Source: Bacteriovorax sp. BAL6_X (GTDB lineage: Bacteria; Bdellovibrionota; Bacteriovoracia; Bacteriovoracales; Bacteriovoracaceae). From it: a DNA stretch of 64,000 nucleotides. The translations under genes were made by a program, and so were the position numbers. The DNA lies in NCBI RefSeq assembly GCF_000443995.1, contig NZ_AUMC01000009.1, forward strand, positions 62,001 to 126,000, given 5' to 3'. Shown here piece after piece: positions 52,586 through 59,926 of this stretch. The notes under the pieces are model-generated. The model was not told the DNA's origin, ran no database searches, and saw only the letters and a program-made list of their open reading frames with translations. Positions within the stretch are counted from its first letter, which is position 1, and each line of letters begins with the position of its first letter.

Positions 52586-53300
52586 TCTTAAAGATACGTT
52601 CTGACTTTATATTCATCTGACCAGTATAACTATCTTGCATCATTGAAAACCAAACAAAGAACGCACGGCCTCTGATATTTTCAAATGGGACAAATCCCCA
52701 CGCTCGTGAGTCAGAAGAATTATCGCGGTTATCACCCATTACAAAGTAGTGACCTTCTGGAATTTTTGTCAGTGGATAATTAAGCTTATATATATTATCC
52801 ATATCTTTTTTCACAACAAATTTTTTGTCCTTCATTGTTGTTTCAAGGTAGTCATAATTATCATTATATTTAGTTGCTATAAGTTTTTCGGTAAGCTCCT
52901 TACCATTAATATAGATCTTCTTATTCTTAATTTCTATGCTTTCACCAGGTAGGCCAATTACTCGCTTTATATAATTAATTTTAGGATCATTTGGATACTT
53001 GAAAACGATTATATCCCCACGTTGAACATCATTAGTTCTTAGCAAATAGAAAGGATTTGAATTTATTCCACCTAAGGCAATATCAGAGAAAGGAAGCTTA
53101 AATCCATAACTAAATTTTTCAACTAGAATAAAGTCCCCTATTTCTAATGTTGGAATCATTGATCCAGATGGGATTCGGTAAGGTTCATAGAAAGAAGATC
53201 TGAAAGTGAGAAGAAATAAGATAATTAAAAATGAATCGCGACACATCTTAAGAAAGCTTTTCTTACGACTTGCAATTTTCTCTTCTAATATATCACTCAC
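52575..53300 (-). CDS. lepB: Signal peptidase I
   Basis: 241 residues. One N-terminal membrane helix (about 18-35) leads to the SGSMIPTLEIGDFILVEK box with catalytic Ser (about 46). The Lys is in DPKINYIKRVIGLPGE (about 111). Conserved HYFVMGDNRDNSSDSRAWGFVPFENIRGRAFFVWFS closes the catalytic domain. It removes signal peptides at the outer face of the inner membrane. Its end overlaps mutS2 tail to tail by 11 bases, and its start overlaps the PBP gene stop by 4. Confidence 0.96.
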   Translation of the reverse strand: MSDILEEKIASRKKSFLKMCRDSFLIILFLLTFRSSFYEPYRIPSGSMIPTLEIGDFILVEKFSYGFKLPFSDIALGGINSNPFYLLRTNDVQRGDIIVFKYPNDPKINYIKRVIGLPGESIEIKNKKIYINGKELTEKLIATKYNDNYDYLETTMKDKKFVVKKDMDNIYKLNYPLTKIPEGHYFVMGDNRDNSSDSRAWGFVPFENIRGRAFFVWFSMMQDSYTGQMNIKSERIFKTIE

Positions 53301-54544
53301 TTAATTCCTCGGTAGTATTTTGAAATAATCTCTTGTGCTAACTTAGTTGATTTAACATACCACTTTTCGTAGTTGATAATCATAATACACACAGAGATAC
53401 CCTTATCGTCTAAATTCTTTTTAGGTTTAGCATAAGAAGTAAACCAATCTCTTTTACCAAATGGAAAGCCCCCAGTAATAGATCCTGTTTTACCTCCAAT
53501 TTCAAGCTTATTAGAGATTCGTCTGCTCATATATCTTCTAAATGTTCTTCTTGCTGTACCTCGTTTAATCGTCCCCTGCATTAACTCAGCGAGCTCCTTT
53601 GCTGTCTCTAGACCGATGACTTGTTCTTTTCGAACTTCATTTTCCCAAACCGTCTGGTTTTGCTCATCAACAAGGTTCGTTGCAAGGCGAGGATATTGAA
53701 GAACTCCCCCATTAGCGACTACACTTGATAAAACCGCACAGTGAACAGGTGAAATCTGAGTTCGCTTATTAAAGCCAGAAGCAATCTCGGCCATGGCATA
53801 ATCTGTCTGAGGAATTTCAAAAGTAGACTTAGCTAAATCAATCTCTTTCATCAAGCTATCATTAAAACCAAGTCTTTTGGCCATATCCTCAAGCTCTTCC
53901 GGAGTTGTATTATTAATTGCGGCCTTTCCAAAGATAACATTATTAGAATAAGCAAATGCCCTATCAAATGAAGTCGTTCTCTGCCAACGAGTTTTCTTAT
54001 TTTTCAACTGATACTTGTATAAAGTCGTTCCACGACCACGATATTTAAATTTGTCGTGAATATCAAAGTCTTCATTATTGATCAGGTCAGCACTCGTTAC
54101 AATTTTAAATACACTTGCAGCAGGATGCGTACCAGTAAAAGGGAGAAGATAATCAAATACCTTCCCTTGACGTGTAAATCCAATACTAACAAGAAGATTG
54201 CCATTATTATTATCCATAACAACTACTGCTGCCTTGTCTGGACGATAGTAACGAAGACGCTTCCTTACAAAGCTTTCTAATTTAGGATCTGTTGAATAAT
54301 TAACCTTATAAGAATTAGAATTATGTGAAATTGTTTGTTTGAATGGAGTTTTAGGATCTAAAAGCTGGCTCGAAAGGTAGTGCCTCAATTGTTGATTATC
54401 GATGACACTTGCCTTTGGCTTAACTTCTATTTTCTTTTGCTCATCTTTTCCTACTAAAAAATATCCTATTAAAGCGAGCGGAGCTAAAACTAATAAATAC
54501 TTATACAAAAACCTATACTTGAACACCTTTATAGCCCTTACCAA
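53297..54544 (-). CDS. Penicillin-binding transpeptidase
   Basis: 415 residues with an N-terminal membrane anchor (about 12-32). The three active-site motifs are present: SVFK (Ser nucleophile, about 143-146), SNN (about 200-202) and KTGS (about 353-356). The transpeptidase domain begins after DNNNGNLLVSIGFTRQGK, and the usual PBP dimerisation domain is missing or reduced, so it may be an ErfK-free, single-domain PBP2-like or class D-like enzyme. It crosslinks peptidoglycan outside the inner membrane. It overlaps rlmE by 32 bases and lepB by 4. Confidence 0.87.
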   Translation of the reverse strand: MVRAIKVFKYRFLYKYLLVLAPLALIGYFLVGKDEQKKIEVKPKASVIDNQQLRHYLSSQLLDPKTPFKQTISHNSNSYKVNYSTDPKLESFVRKRLRYYRPDKAAVVVMDNNNGNLLVSIGFTRQGKVFDYLLPFTGTHPAASVFKIVTSADLINNEDFDIHDKFKYRGRGTTLYKYQLKNKKTRWQRTTSFDRAFAYSNNVIFGKAAINNTTPEELEDMAKRLGFNDSLMKEIDLAKSTFEIPQTDYAMAEIASGFNKRTQISPVHCAVLSSVVANGGVLQYPRLATNLVDEQNQTVWENEVRKEQVIGLETAKELAELMQGTIKRGTARRTFRRYMSRRISNKLEIGGKTGSITGGFPFGKRDWFTSYAKPKKNLDDKGISVCIMIINYEKWYVKSTKLAQEIISKYYRGIK

Positions 54545-55115
54545 TCACAAAGAACTCCTTACTTACCGAACGTGTTGATTTCGGTTTAAGAAAATGGAAT
54601 TCTTTAAAAATACTTCTTTGTGATTTTAGAAAGACTTGGGCCTCATGGCCATCAAATACTTTAATTACGAAGTTTCCATCCTTTCTTAAGAATACATCTA
54701 AATGTGCAAAAACTTGTTCTATTAAATTTAAACTTCTAAGTTGATCAACAGAGCGTACACCAGTTGTATTAGGGGCCATATCAGATATAACGACATCAAA
54801 TTTACGATCGAATTCAAGTTCTTCGACAGTCGTTACATCGAAAATAGACTTCTCAAACAGCCTTACGTTTTTCACTCCCAAAAGTTTTTTATTGACTGGT
54901 TTAATATCGATACCAACCGCAAAACCCTCCGGCCCAATCTTCTTGCTTGTATACTGCATCCACGAACCAGGATAGTAGCCAAGATCAAGTACATTATTAC
55001 CCTTTTCGATAACCTTATACTTCTTATCAATCTCTTCTAGCTTATAAATTGAGCGGGCCAGAAAATTCTCTTTCTTGGCCTTATTGTAATAATAATCTTT
55101 AACTTTAAACGTCAT
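54513..55115 (-). CDS. rlmE: 23S rRNA 2'-O-methyltransferase E
   Basis: 200 residues, FtsJ/RrmJ type. SAM motif I is VLDLGYYPGSWMQYTSKKIG, and the K-D-K-E catalytic tetrad is seen: Lys in FLARSIYKL, Asp in VISDMAPNTTG, Lys in FVIKVFDG and Glu in VSKEFFVIGKG. It methylates U2552 in helix 92 of 23S rRNA and aids late 50S assembly. TTGAAT and TATATA (about 18 apart) just upstream (55127-55156) could be its promoter, with the -10 only 11 bases before the ATG. Confidence 0.96.
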   Translation of the reverse strand: MTFKVKDYYYNKAKKENFLARSIYKLEEIDKKYKVIEKGNNVLDLGYYPGSWMQYTSKKIGPEGFAVGIDIKPVNKKLLGVKNVRLFEKSIFDVTTVEELEFDRKFDVVISDMAPNTTGVRSVDQLRSLNLIEQVFAHLDVFLRKDGNFVIKVFDGHEAQVFLKSQRSIFKEFHFLKPKSTRSVSKEFFVIGKGYKGVQV

Positions 55116-55278
55116 TAACTAAACCTTATATAAAACATTAGACTAACATTATTCAAAAAACTGAAAAAGTCGTTTTTTGTAAGTAGCCGACATTTTTCTT
55201 ACATCTGAGCTCGAAAAAAAAATTTCTTTTGTGAAAAAACTTATTGACTCAGGTTTTTTACTAACATTATTAACAGAG

Positions 55279-55287
55279 TTATCCACA
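55279..55287 (+). promoter_or_regulatory. DnaA box, perfect match
   Basis: TTATCCACA, the high-affinity DnaA site. A degenerate TTATTAACA lies three bases before it. It is 152 bases from a second perfect copy in the same gene-free segment. DnaA binding is inferred from the consensus only. Confidence 0.5.
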
Positions 55288-55380
55288 CTTGACCATAATG
55301 CTTGGTTATTTTTCATTAAATTAACTTTTACTAATGAATTCCCTTATTTTCAACACTTTACCATTCATGTTGCAATGTGA

Positions 55381-55398
55381 TGACAGGTTTTGACAGGT
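55381..55398 (+). repeat. Ten-base-spaced direct repeat TGACAGGT
   Basis: TGACAGGT at 55381-55388 and 55391-55398, one DNA turn apart. A looser relative, TGACTCAGGT, is at 55246. The arrangement suits a dimeric regulator bound to one face of the helix. Confidence 0.5.
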
Positions 55399-55430
55399 CG
55401 CAAGTAAACTTACCAACAAAAAATAGCAAC

Positions 55431-55439
55431 TTATCCACA
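55431..55439 (+). promoter_or_regulatory. DnaA box, perfect match, second copy
   Basis: TTATCCACA in the same orientation as the one at 55279. The 9-mer also occurs inside batD (40066) and the fliT-like gene (59617), so chance copies exist, but those are in coding DNA. Confidence 0.5.
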
Positions 55440-55569
55440 TATGCACATTTCAAAGTGCTTTTGAAGCTTGTCAATAATATTTTTCGAATAATTGAAGTAA
55501 GATTTAGAGGGATGGATTTCCCTTATGCACAAAGCACAACAATAGTTATTTCAACAAGGTAGAAGAGGT

Positions 55570-55788
55570 TTACTCGGAAGTAACCATAAATTCTAATTCA
55601 CTACTACTTGCCAGAATCGCACCATATTCTTCACCATCATCATAAGTAAATGAACTAGCAATCAGCTTGATACTGCTATCAGCTGGATCGACAAATACAA
55701 ATGGATGGGAAGTGGTTGCGTCTTTACGCATTTTGTAGGAATCAGAAAACTCTTCGAACAATTGTCTTGTTATATGAGACTTAAACAG
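55570..55788 (-). CDS. 72-residue hypothetical protein, probable CTG start
   Basis: Starting at CTG 55788 gives 72 residues with a hydrophilic N-terminal half and a VFVDPADSSIKLIASSFTYDDGEEYGAILASSSELEFMV beta-rich end. The frame is open upstream to a TAA about 13 codons earlier and has no ATG or GTG at all. AAAGGGAG (55795-55802) lies 6 bases before this CTG; the TTG at 55761 has no such site. TATAAT lies at 55822-55827. It is monocistronic, 81 bases before the next minus-strand gene end. Function unknown. Confidence 0.55.
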   Translation of the reverse strand: MFKSHITRQLFEEFSDSYKMRKDATTSHPFVFVDPADSSIKLIASSFTYDDGEEYGAILASSSELEFMVTSE

Positions 55789-55821
55789 ATGAAACTCCCT
55801 TTCATCGTTAACGTTAATTTA

Positions 55822-55827
55822 ATTATA
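55822..55827 (-). promoter_or_regulatory. Candidate -10 element for the CTG-start gene
   Basis: On the minus strand TATAAT lies 19 bases before the AAAGGGAG ribosome site, a normal distance. The -35 region is A/T-rich (ATTTAT) and not close to consensus. Confidence 0.4.
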
Positions 55828-55869
55828 GTTTAATTCTCATATAAATAAATAAATTTAAGTCTTAGGAAA

Positions 55870-57384
55870 TTAGTCAATTGCTCCAATCGTTCTAAGTAAA
55901 ATCTTAACTCGGCCTTCAAAGTGTGAATCTAGCAGACATATAATAATATAGACTGCGTAGATCATATTCCTAGAGCTTCTAAGTCCTCTAATCTTTTGAA
56001 AGATTACTTCTATAAGTAGGACACTGAAGAAAGCTAAAAGCCATAGAATCGAAAAGTCCTGAAAGGTTCTTGAACTAAATAGCAGATCAATCAGGAGTAA
56101 GCATAGAATTGAGATAGCGACCTTAATTGAAGAGTCATGTGAAATATTTAATACCTTATGCTTCTCACTACGAGTTTGGGCAAGAATCTTATACATAAAA
56201 ATAACTAGACCAAAAAAAGACAGGACAAAGAATGACTTACGTGAAACCAGTCTAGAAATTTCTGAAGAAATAATATTTACACTTTCAATCATCTCAACAG
56301 AGATTGTACTAGTAGATAAGAAAAAGAGAGATGTCGATAAGAAAACTCCAAGAAGCGTGTACTTAAAAAACTGTCTCTTATACCAAGCTGTTTCCTCTTT
56401 AAAAAAGACAAAATGAATCAATAATAGTTGGACAACTAGCAGGATAATATTGGATTTATCAATTACTGTCCCCCACGCACCTAGGAGCCCTATAAAAAGC
56501 CCTGATCGGTACGTAGAACTCTTAGTTGACCAAAGGGTAGACCATACCCATACCACTGAGAAAGTCGTTAAAAGAGTAAAACCGTAATTATTGGCCAATA
56601 TCTTTGAGAATGACCACGAAGAAACTAATGCAAAGACACCTAAAAGTGACAATCTTCTTGAAACAAAATTTCGAAGAAGTGCATAGAATGTCATTAGAAA
56701 TAACGACATCGTCACATAGTAGAAGTGAATCGACCATGAAAGGTTTAAGAGCTTCGGGTACTTACTAAATGGAATATAATTAATTGATATAAAATTCCAG
56801 AATGCCCCAGACACTCTTTCACTTGGATCAAAAAAAAGTCTTAAAGAACTTGTTGAAAATAAATTTGGTAATTGTGGTAGCGAAGTAAAGAACATGACGA
56901 CTGTTAAAAAAAGTACCGTTTTTTCAAATTTATCTAAGTAGCGATATTCATGAAAATTCGTTGATACTGACTCTTTAATAATTTTTCCTCTTGTAGGCCA
57001 AGAGTAAAACAGCCCCATTACAACCCAAGTTACCCAAAAAATATTATAACTCCACTTATGTGGTAGTAAGCTTAATAGATTGAAGTAGATCGCCATGAAG
57101 AACATCCCCATGAATAGTCGATACACAACTCTATCGATGGAGGAATTTACTTTAAAATAAATCTTAAATCGATGATCAATTTCTTTTCCAAGTAGAAACC
57201 ACTGGGAAACAATAAACATTGAAAAGAAAATCATTGCGATGATTTGCCAAATCGGTGCAAGATTAACTTCCTTTTGCAGATAAATTGGCAATAATAAGAA
57301 TGTAAAATATGTAACTAGTCGAAAAAACAAGAATTTTGCCTTTTCAATGTAAATATCCGACTTTTTCTCTAAAGTTTTCACCAT
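55870..57384 (-). CDS. Polytopic membrane protein, possibly glycosyltransferase or polymerase type
   Basis: 504 residues with about twelve hydrophobic helices, beginning FRLVTYFTFLLLPIYL and ending IYAVYIIICLLD. A large loop (about 160-225) contains DPSERVSGAFWNFISINYIPFSKYPKLLNLSWSIHFYYVTMS, whose N-terminal position and Asp/Glu recall periplasmic loops of GT-C or Wzy-type enzymes. No classical DD or WWDYG motif is visible, so the class is not secured. It is upstream of the small CTG-start gene. Its 5' side has back-to-back hairpins. Function unknown. Confidence 0.7.
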   Translation of the reverse strand: MVKTLEKKSDIYIEKAKFLFFRLVTYFTFLLLPIYLQKEVNLAPIWQIIAMIFFSMFIVSQWFLLGKEIDHRFKIYFKVNSSIDRVVYRLFMGMFFMAIYFNLLSLLPHKWSYNIFWVTWVVMGLFYSWPTRGKIIKESVSTNFHEYRYLDKFEKTVLFLTVVMFFTSLPQLPNLFSTSSLRLFFDPSERVSGAFWNFISINYIPFSKYPKLLNLSWSIHFYYVTMSLFLMTFYALLRNFVSRRLSLLGVFALVSSWSFSKILANNYGFTLLTTFSVVWVWSTLWSTKSSTYRSGLFIGLLGAWGTVIDKSNIILLVVQLLLIHFVFFKEETAWYKRQFFKYTLLGVFLSTSLFFLSTSTISVEMIESVNIISSEISRLVSRKSFFVLSFFGLVIFMYKILAQTRSEKHKVLNISHDSSIKVAISILCLLLIDLLFSSRTFQDFSILWLLAFFSVLLIEVIFQKIRGLRSSRNMIYAVYIIICLLDSHFEGRVKILLRTIGAID

Positions 57385-57419
57385 AATACCCGATAAATTT
57401 AGTACAAAATCCCAATCCC

Positions 57420-57444
57420 AAAAAAATTACTTTCTCGAAAAGTA
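57420..57444 (-). terminator. Minus-strand terminator-like hairpin upstream of the membrane protein gene
   Basis: On the minus strand, TACTTT pairs with AAAGTA around a 5-base loop (57428-57444), followed by a run of seven T (57420-57426). It lies 36 bases before the ATG at 57384, so it would stop minus-strand transcripts before that gene unless the promoter is inside the gap. Confidence 0.5.
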
Positions 57445-57467
57445 CCCGCCCACAAGGCGGGTTTTTT
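57444..57467 (+). terminator. Plus-strand intrinsic terminator with no preceding gene
   Basis: ACCCGCC (57444-57450) pairs with GGCGGGT (57456-57462), loop CACAA, then TTTTTTATTTT. The nearest plus-strand gene end upstream is mutS2 at 52585, so it has no obvious protein-coding substrate. Confidence 0.8.
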
Positions 57468-57567
57468 ATTTTCAGGGATTTATCTATTATAGCCCCTAAA
57501 ACATCAAATGACGAAGAAGCCTTGCCTAGAAAATTATTCCACTAATGATGCGACGGAAAAAAAACCT

Positions 57568-57617
57568 CAAGTGTGATAAAATCAGAGTCGGAGACAAGTG
57601 TGAAAAGGATTTTCACA
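57568..57617 (+). promoter_or_regulatory. Repeats and operator-like palindrome upstream of fliD
   Basis: CAAGTGTGA is repeated at 57568 and 57595. The second copy begins a perfect 8-8 inverted repeat with 3-base spacer (TGTGAAAA 57599-57606, TTTTCACA 57610-57617). AAAATCAG recurs at 57578 and 57621. The palindrome ends 20 bases before the fliD start and 10 before its ribosome site. It could be a repressor operator or an mRNA hairpin. Spacing differs from CRP/FNR. Confidence 0.55.
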
Positions 57618-57636
57618 TTTAAAATCAGGAGGATTT

Positions 57637-59004
57637 TTGTCGATAGCAATGGGCTCCATTAACACCGGACTTCCTAAGGATATTGTTCAGCAAATTATGA
57701 AGGCTGAACGTATTCCAATTCAAAATATGGAAGTACGTAAGGGTAAAGTCGCCGACAAGAAAGCTCTTGTTCAAGAGCTGACATCCCTTGTTGAAGGCAT
57801 GCGTGGGACCCTCCTCCAAAACGGTAGCGCTAGATCCTTAAGAGAATTAAGCGTTATTGGTAATGATGATATCGTTGGAATAACAGCAGACAAAAACGTT
57901 GCAGAGCCTGCAACCTATCAATTCGAAGTAAAACAACTTGCTCAAAAATCATCTGCCATGACAAGTGGATTTGCCGATCCAGAGGAAAGTTATATCGGAG
58001 TAGGCTTCATTCAATACTCACTACCAAACGGTGATACAAAAGAAATATATATTGATGCAGATAATGCATCTTTAAAATCAGTAGCCAAGCTAATTAATAG
58101 AGATGATGAATCAGGACTTAGGGCCAGCGTAATTAATGATGGCTCAGAATCAGATACTCCGTGGCGCCTGATCCTCTCGCTTAAGGACACAGGTGATATT
58201 AATAAAGCAGATTTCCCACACTTCTACTTCGTCGATGGTGAACAAGATTTTTATATAGAATTTGAGAGAGAGGCCCAAGATGCAGTTGTTGCACTTGATG
58301 GCTTTGAAATTGAATTACCTGAAAATAAAGCTGCAGAACTAATTCCAGGTGTAACGCTAGATCTAAAAAAAGCGAAACCAGGAGAAGAATTCACAATTAA
58401 TATCAGTGAAGATGCTGGAAAGATCGGAGAAAAAGTTAAGTCACTAATTGATCAAATAAATGGTGTATTCACATTTATTAAACAGCAAAACACAATGGAC
58501 GAAACAACTGATACGTCGAGAACCCTTGGTGGAGACATCCTACTTCAGTCCATTGAATCAAGATTAAGAAATGCCATATTTAAGGATATTCCACTAAAAG
58601 ATGGTAGCACTTCTCGTATCGGAGAACTGGGGATTCAGTTTACAAGAGAAGGTTTACTTGATTTTGATCAAAAGAAATTTCAAACAGTAATGGAAAAAGA
58701 CTACGACCATATTGCTGAAGTACTAACTGGTCGATATGAAGACGGGACAAAAACTAATGGGTTCATCGACAACCTTAAAGAAACAGTTGGACAACTTCTT
58801 CAGTTTCCAAATGGACTACTTTCTTCAAGAAAGAGATCACTAGAAAATAATATTGAAACAATTGATAGAAGGATTGCTCAAAGAGAGAACATGCTTCAAC
58901 AAAAAGAGAAAAACTTAAAAGATAAATTTTCACGCTTAGAAGGAACCATGTCTAGGATTCGCTCTCAAGGTGCTGGCCTTGGCGGACCTCAGCCAATGGG
59001 GTAA
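57637..59004 (+). CDS. fliD: Flagellar filament cap protein FliD
   Basis: 455 residues from TTG 57637 (AGGAGG ends 4 bases upstream; the next start, ATG 57649, would be 16 bases away). The N-terminal D0 helix GSINTGLPKDIVQQIMKAERIPIQNMEVRKGKVADKK is typical of FliD. The central D2/D3 part is beta (about 65-260), and the C-terminal helix ends SSRKRSLENNIETIDRRIAQRENMLQQKEKNLKDKFSRLEGTMSRI, the filament-cap anchor. FliD folds exported flagellin at the tip. fliS and a FliT-like gene follow. Confidence 0.92.
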   Translation: MSIAMGSINTGLPKDIVQQIMKAERIPIQNMEVRKGKVADKKALVQELTSLVEGMRGTLLQNGSARSLRELSVIGNDDIVGITADKNVAEPATYQFEVKQLAQKSSAMTSGFADPEESYIGVGFIQYSLPNGDTKEIYIDADNASLKSVAKLINRDDESGLRASVINDGSESDTPWRLILSLKDTGDINKADFPHFYFVDGEQDFYIEFEREAQDAVVALDGFEIELPENKAAELIPGVTLDLKKAKPGEEFTINISEDAGKIGEKVKSLIDQINGVFTFIKQQNTMDETTDTSRTLGGDILLQSIESRLRNAIFKDIPLKDGSTSRIGELGIQFTREGLLDFDQKKFQTVMEKDYDHIAEVLTGRYEDGTKTNGFIDNLKETVGQLLQFPNGLLSSRKRSLENNIETIDRRIAQRENMLQQKEKNLKDKFSRLEGTMSRIRSQGAGLGGPQPMG

Positions 59005-59018
59005 TTAAGGAGAAGTAA

Positions 59019-59408
59019 ATGAGTTACGGTTTAGGAGCCTACAAACAAACATCTGTTAAAACAGCTAGTAAAGAACAAATCTTACTTATGCTTTATCAAG
59101 CTGCTATTAAAAATTGCAAAAGGTCAATTGAAGCAATTGAGAAGAAAGATATTGCTGGAAAAGGACAATATATTGGTAAGCTTCAGGATATTATTATCGA
59201 GCTTAATAGCAGTCTAGATTTTGAAGTTGGTGGAGATGTAGCTAAAGAACTTTCTTCACTATATGACTTTATGCTTTTTTCAAGCACACAAGCAAATATC
59301 AAAATTGATAAAGAGCCACTTAAAAGTGTGTTAGAAGTTCTGACTACTCTTTATGAAGGATGGCAAGAGGCCGTTAAGCAACTTAGAGTTGAACAGAAGG
59401 CCAAGTAA
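59019..59408 (+). CDS. fliS: Flagellar export chaperone FliS
   Basis: 129 residues, start MSYGLGAYKQTSVKTASKEQILLMLYQAAIKNCKRSIEAIEKKDI, the well-known FliS start (conserved Tyr/Leu and YxxAI pattern). It binds the C-terminal disordered end of flagellin and prevents polymerisation in the cytoplasm. AAGGAGAAG lies before its ATG. One base overlap with the next gene. Confidence 0.95.
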   Translation: MSYGLGAYKQTSVKTASKEQILLMLYQAAIKNCKRSIEAIEKKDIAGKGQYIGKLQDIIIELNSSLDFEVGGDVAKELSSLYDFMLFSSTQANIKIDKEPLKSVLEVLTTLYEGWQEAVKQLRVEQKAK

Positions 59409-59818
59409 TGGCAACAATGGAAGTCTTTAACAAGATCACCAGACATCTAGACCTCATGGGGCTTCTTGTTAACTCAACGAAGTCCATGATTAACTCATGT
59501 CAAAATAGCCGTTATGATCTGGTTGAACAAATTTCAGAAAACAGAGAAAGATTGATTAATATCATTCGCCTTCTCCAAGATGATATTGAAAGCGAACTGC
59601 AAAATAATAAAACCGTTTATCCACAAGAAGATATGGATATCTTCAAAGCATGGATTGGCGATGTTACAGAACTAGTTCAAGAAAACCAAAGACTAGATAA
59701 AGAGTGTTTAAATCTCTTGGCCAAAGCAAAAGAGTCAACTACTAAAGAGATCTCAACAGTATTTAAAAAGCGTCAACAATTCCAGGGTTACAACCTGAAC
59801 AATGTAAAAAACAGGTAA
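59408..59818 (+). CDS. fliT: FliT/FlgN-like flagellar chaperone
   Basis: 136 residues, all helical, coiled-coil pattern of alternating charged residues. Its place after fliD-fliS and its length fit FliT, which binds FliD and the export ATPase. Sequence identity of FliT is always low, so this is mostly context. A conserved Leu-rich helix (DLMGLLVNSTKSMINSCQN) starts the protein. The start codon ATG overlaps the fliS stop. Confidence 0.72.
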   Translation: MATMEVFNKITRHLDLMGLLVNSTKSMINSCQNSRYDLVEQISENRERLINIIRLLQDDIESELQNNKTVYPQEDMDIFKAWIGDVTELVQENQRLDKECLNLLAKAKESTTKEISTVFKKRQQFQGYNLNNVKNR

Positions 59819-59830
59819 TACTAGACCAGT

Positions 59831-59860
59831 TTGCCCCCTTAATCGAAACTATAGTATAAT
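59831..59860 (+). promoter_or_regulatory. Candidate promoter of the glycosylation unit
   Basis: TTGCCC (59831-59836), an 18-base spacer and TATAAT (59855-59860). The -10 is perfect; the -35 has three to four matches. It lies in the 108-base gap after the fliT-like gene and gives a leader of about 60 bases. Confidence 0.6.
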
Positions 59861-59863
59861 GTG

Positions 59864-59888
59864 GTGGAGCTCTAGGATAGAGCTTCAC
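59864..59888 (+). repeat. Near-perfect inverted repeat at the transcript start
   Basis: Eleven paired bases (one G-T) from GTGGAGCTCTA (59864-59874) and TAGAGCTTCAC (59878-59888) around GGA. Located 4 bases after the -10 hexamer, so it spans the start point. It may be a repressor site or a 5' mRNA hairpin, and lacks the T run of a terminator. Confidence 0.6.
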
Positions 59889-59926
59889 TTATACAAAAGA
59901 CCATTGGGCCTTAGGACGAGGAAATT

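Larger units (their letters stand above)
55116..55569. other. 454-base gene-free segment with DnaA boxes and direct repeats
   Basis: No convincing protein is encoded here. The first 150 bases are A/T runs. Two perfect TTATCCACA boxes lie at 55279 and 55431. TGACAGGT is repeated at 55381 and 55391. TTGACT (55244-55249) with TATTAA 18 bases on is a weak plus-strand promoter. A 61-codon frame at 55377 looks accidental because it spans a box and has no ribosome site. The segment could be an origin-like or DnaA-sink region, or rlmE control DNA. I see no cluster of boxes as expected of a full oriC. Confidence 0.5.

Noticed and set aside
55377-55562. 61-codon plus-strand frame in the gene-free segment
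   Set aside because: It spans a DnaA box and the direct repeat, has no ribosome site and its sequence is not protein-like.
57599-57617. CRP/FNR-type site upstream of fliD
   Set aside because: The half sites TGTGA and TCACA are 9 bases apart, not 6, so it is reported only as a palindrome of unknown use.
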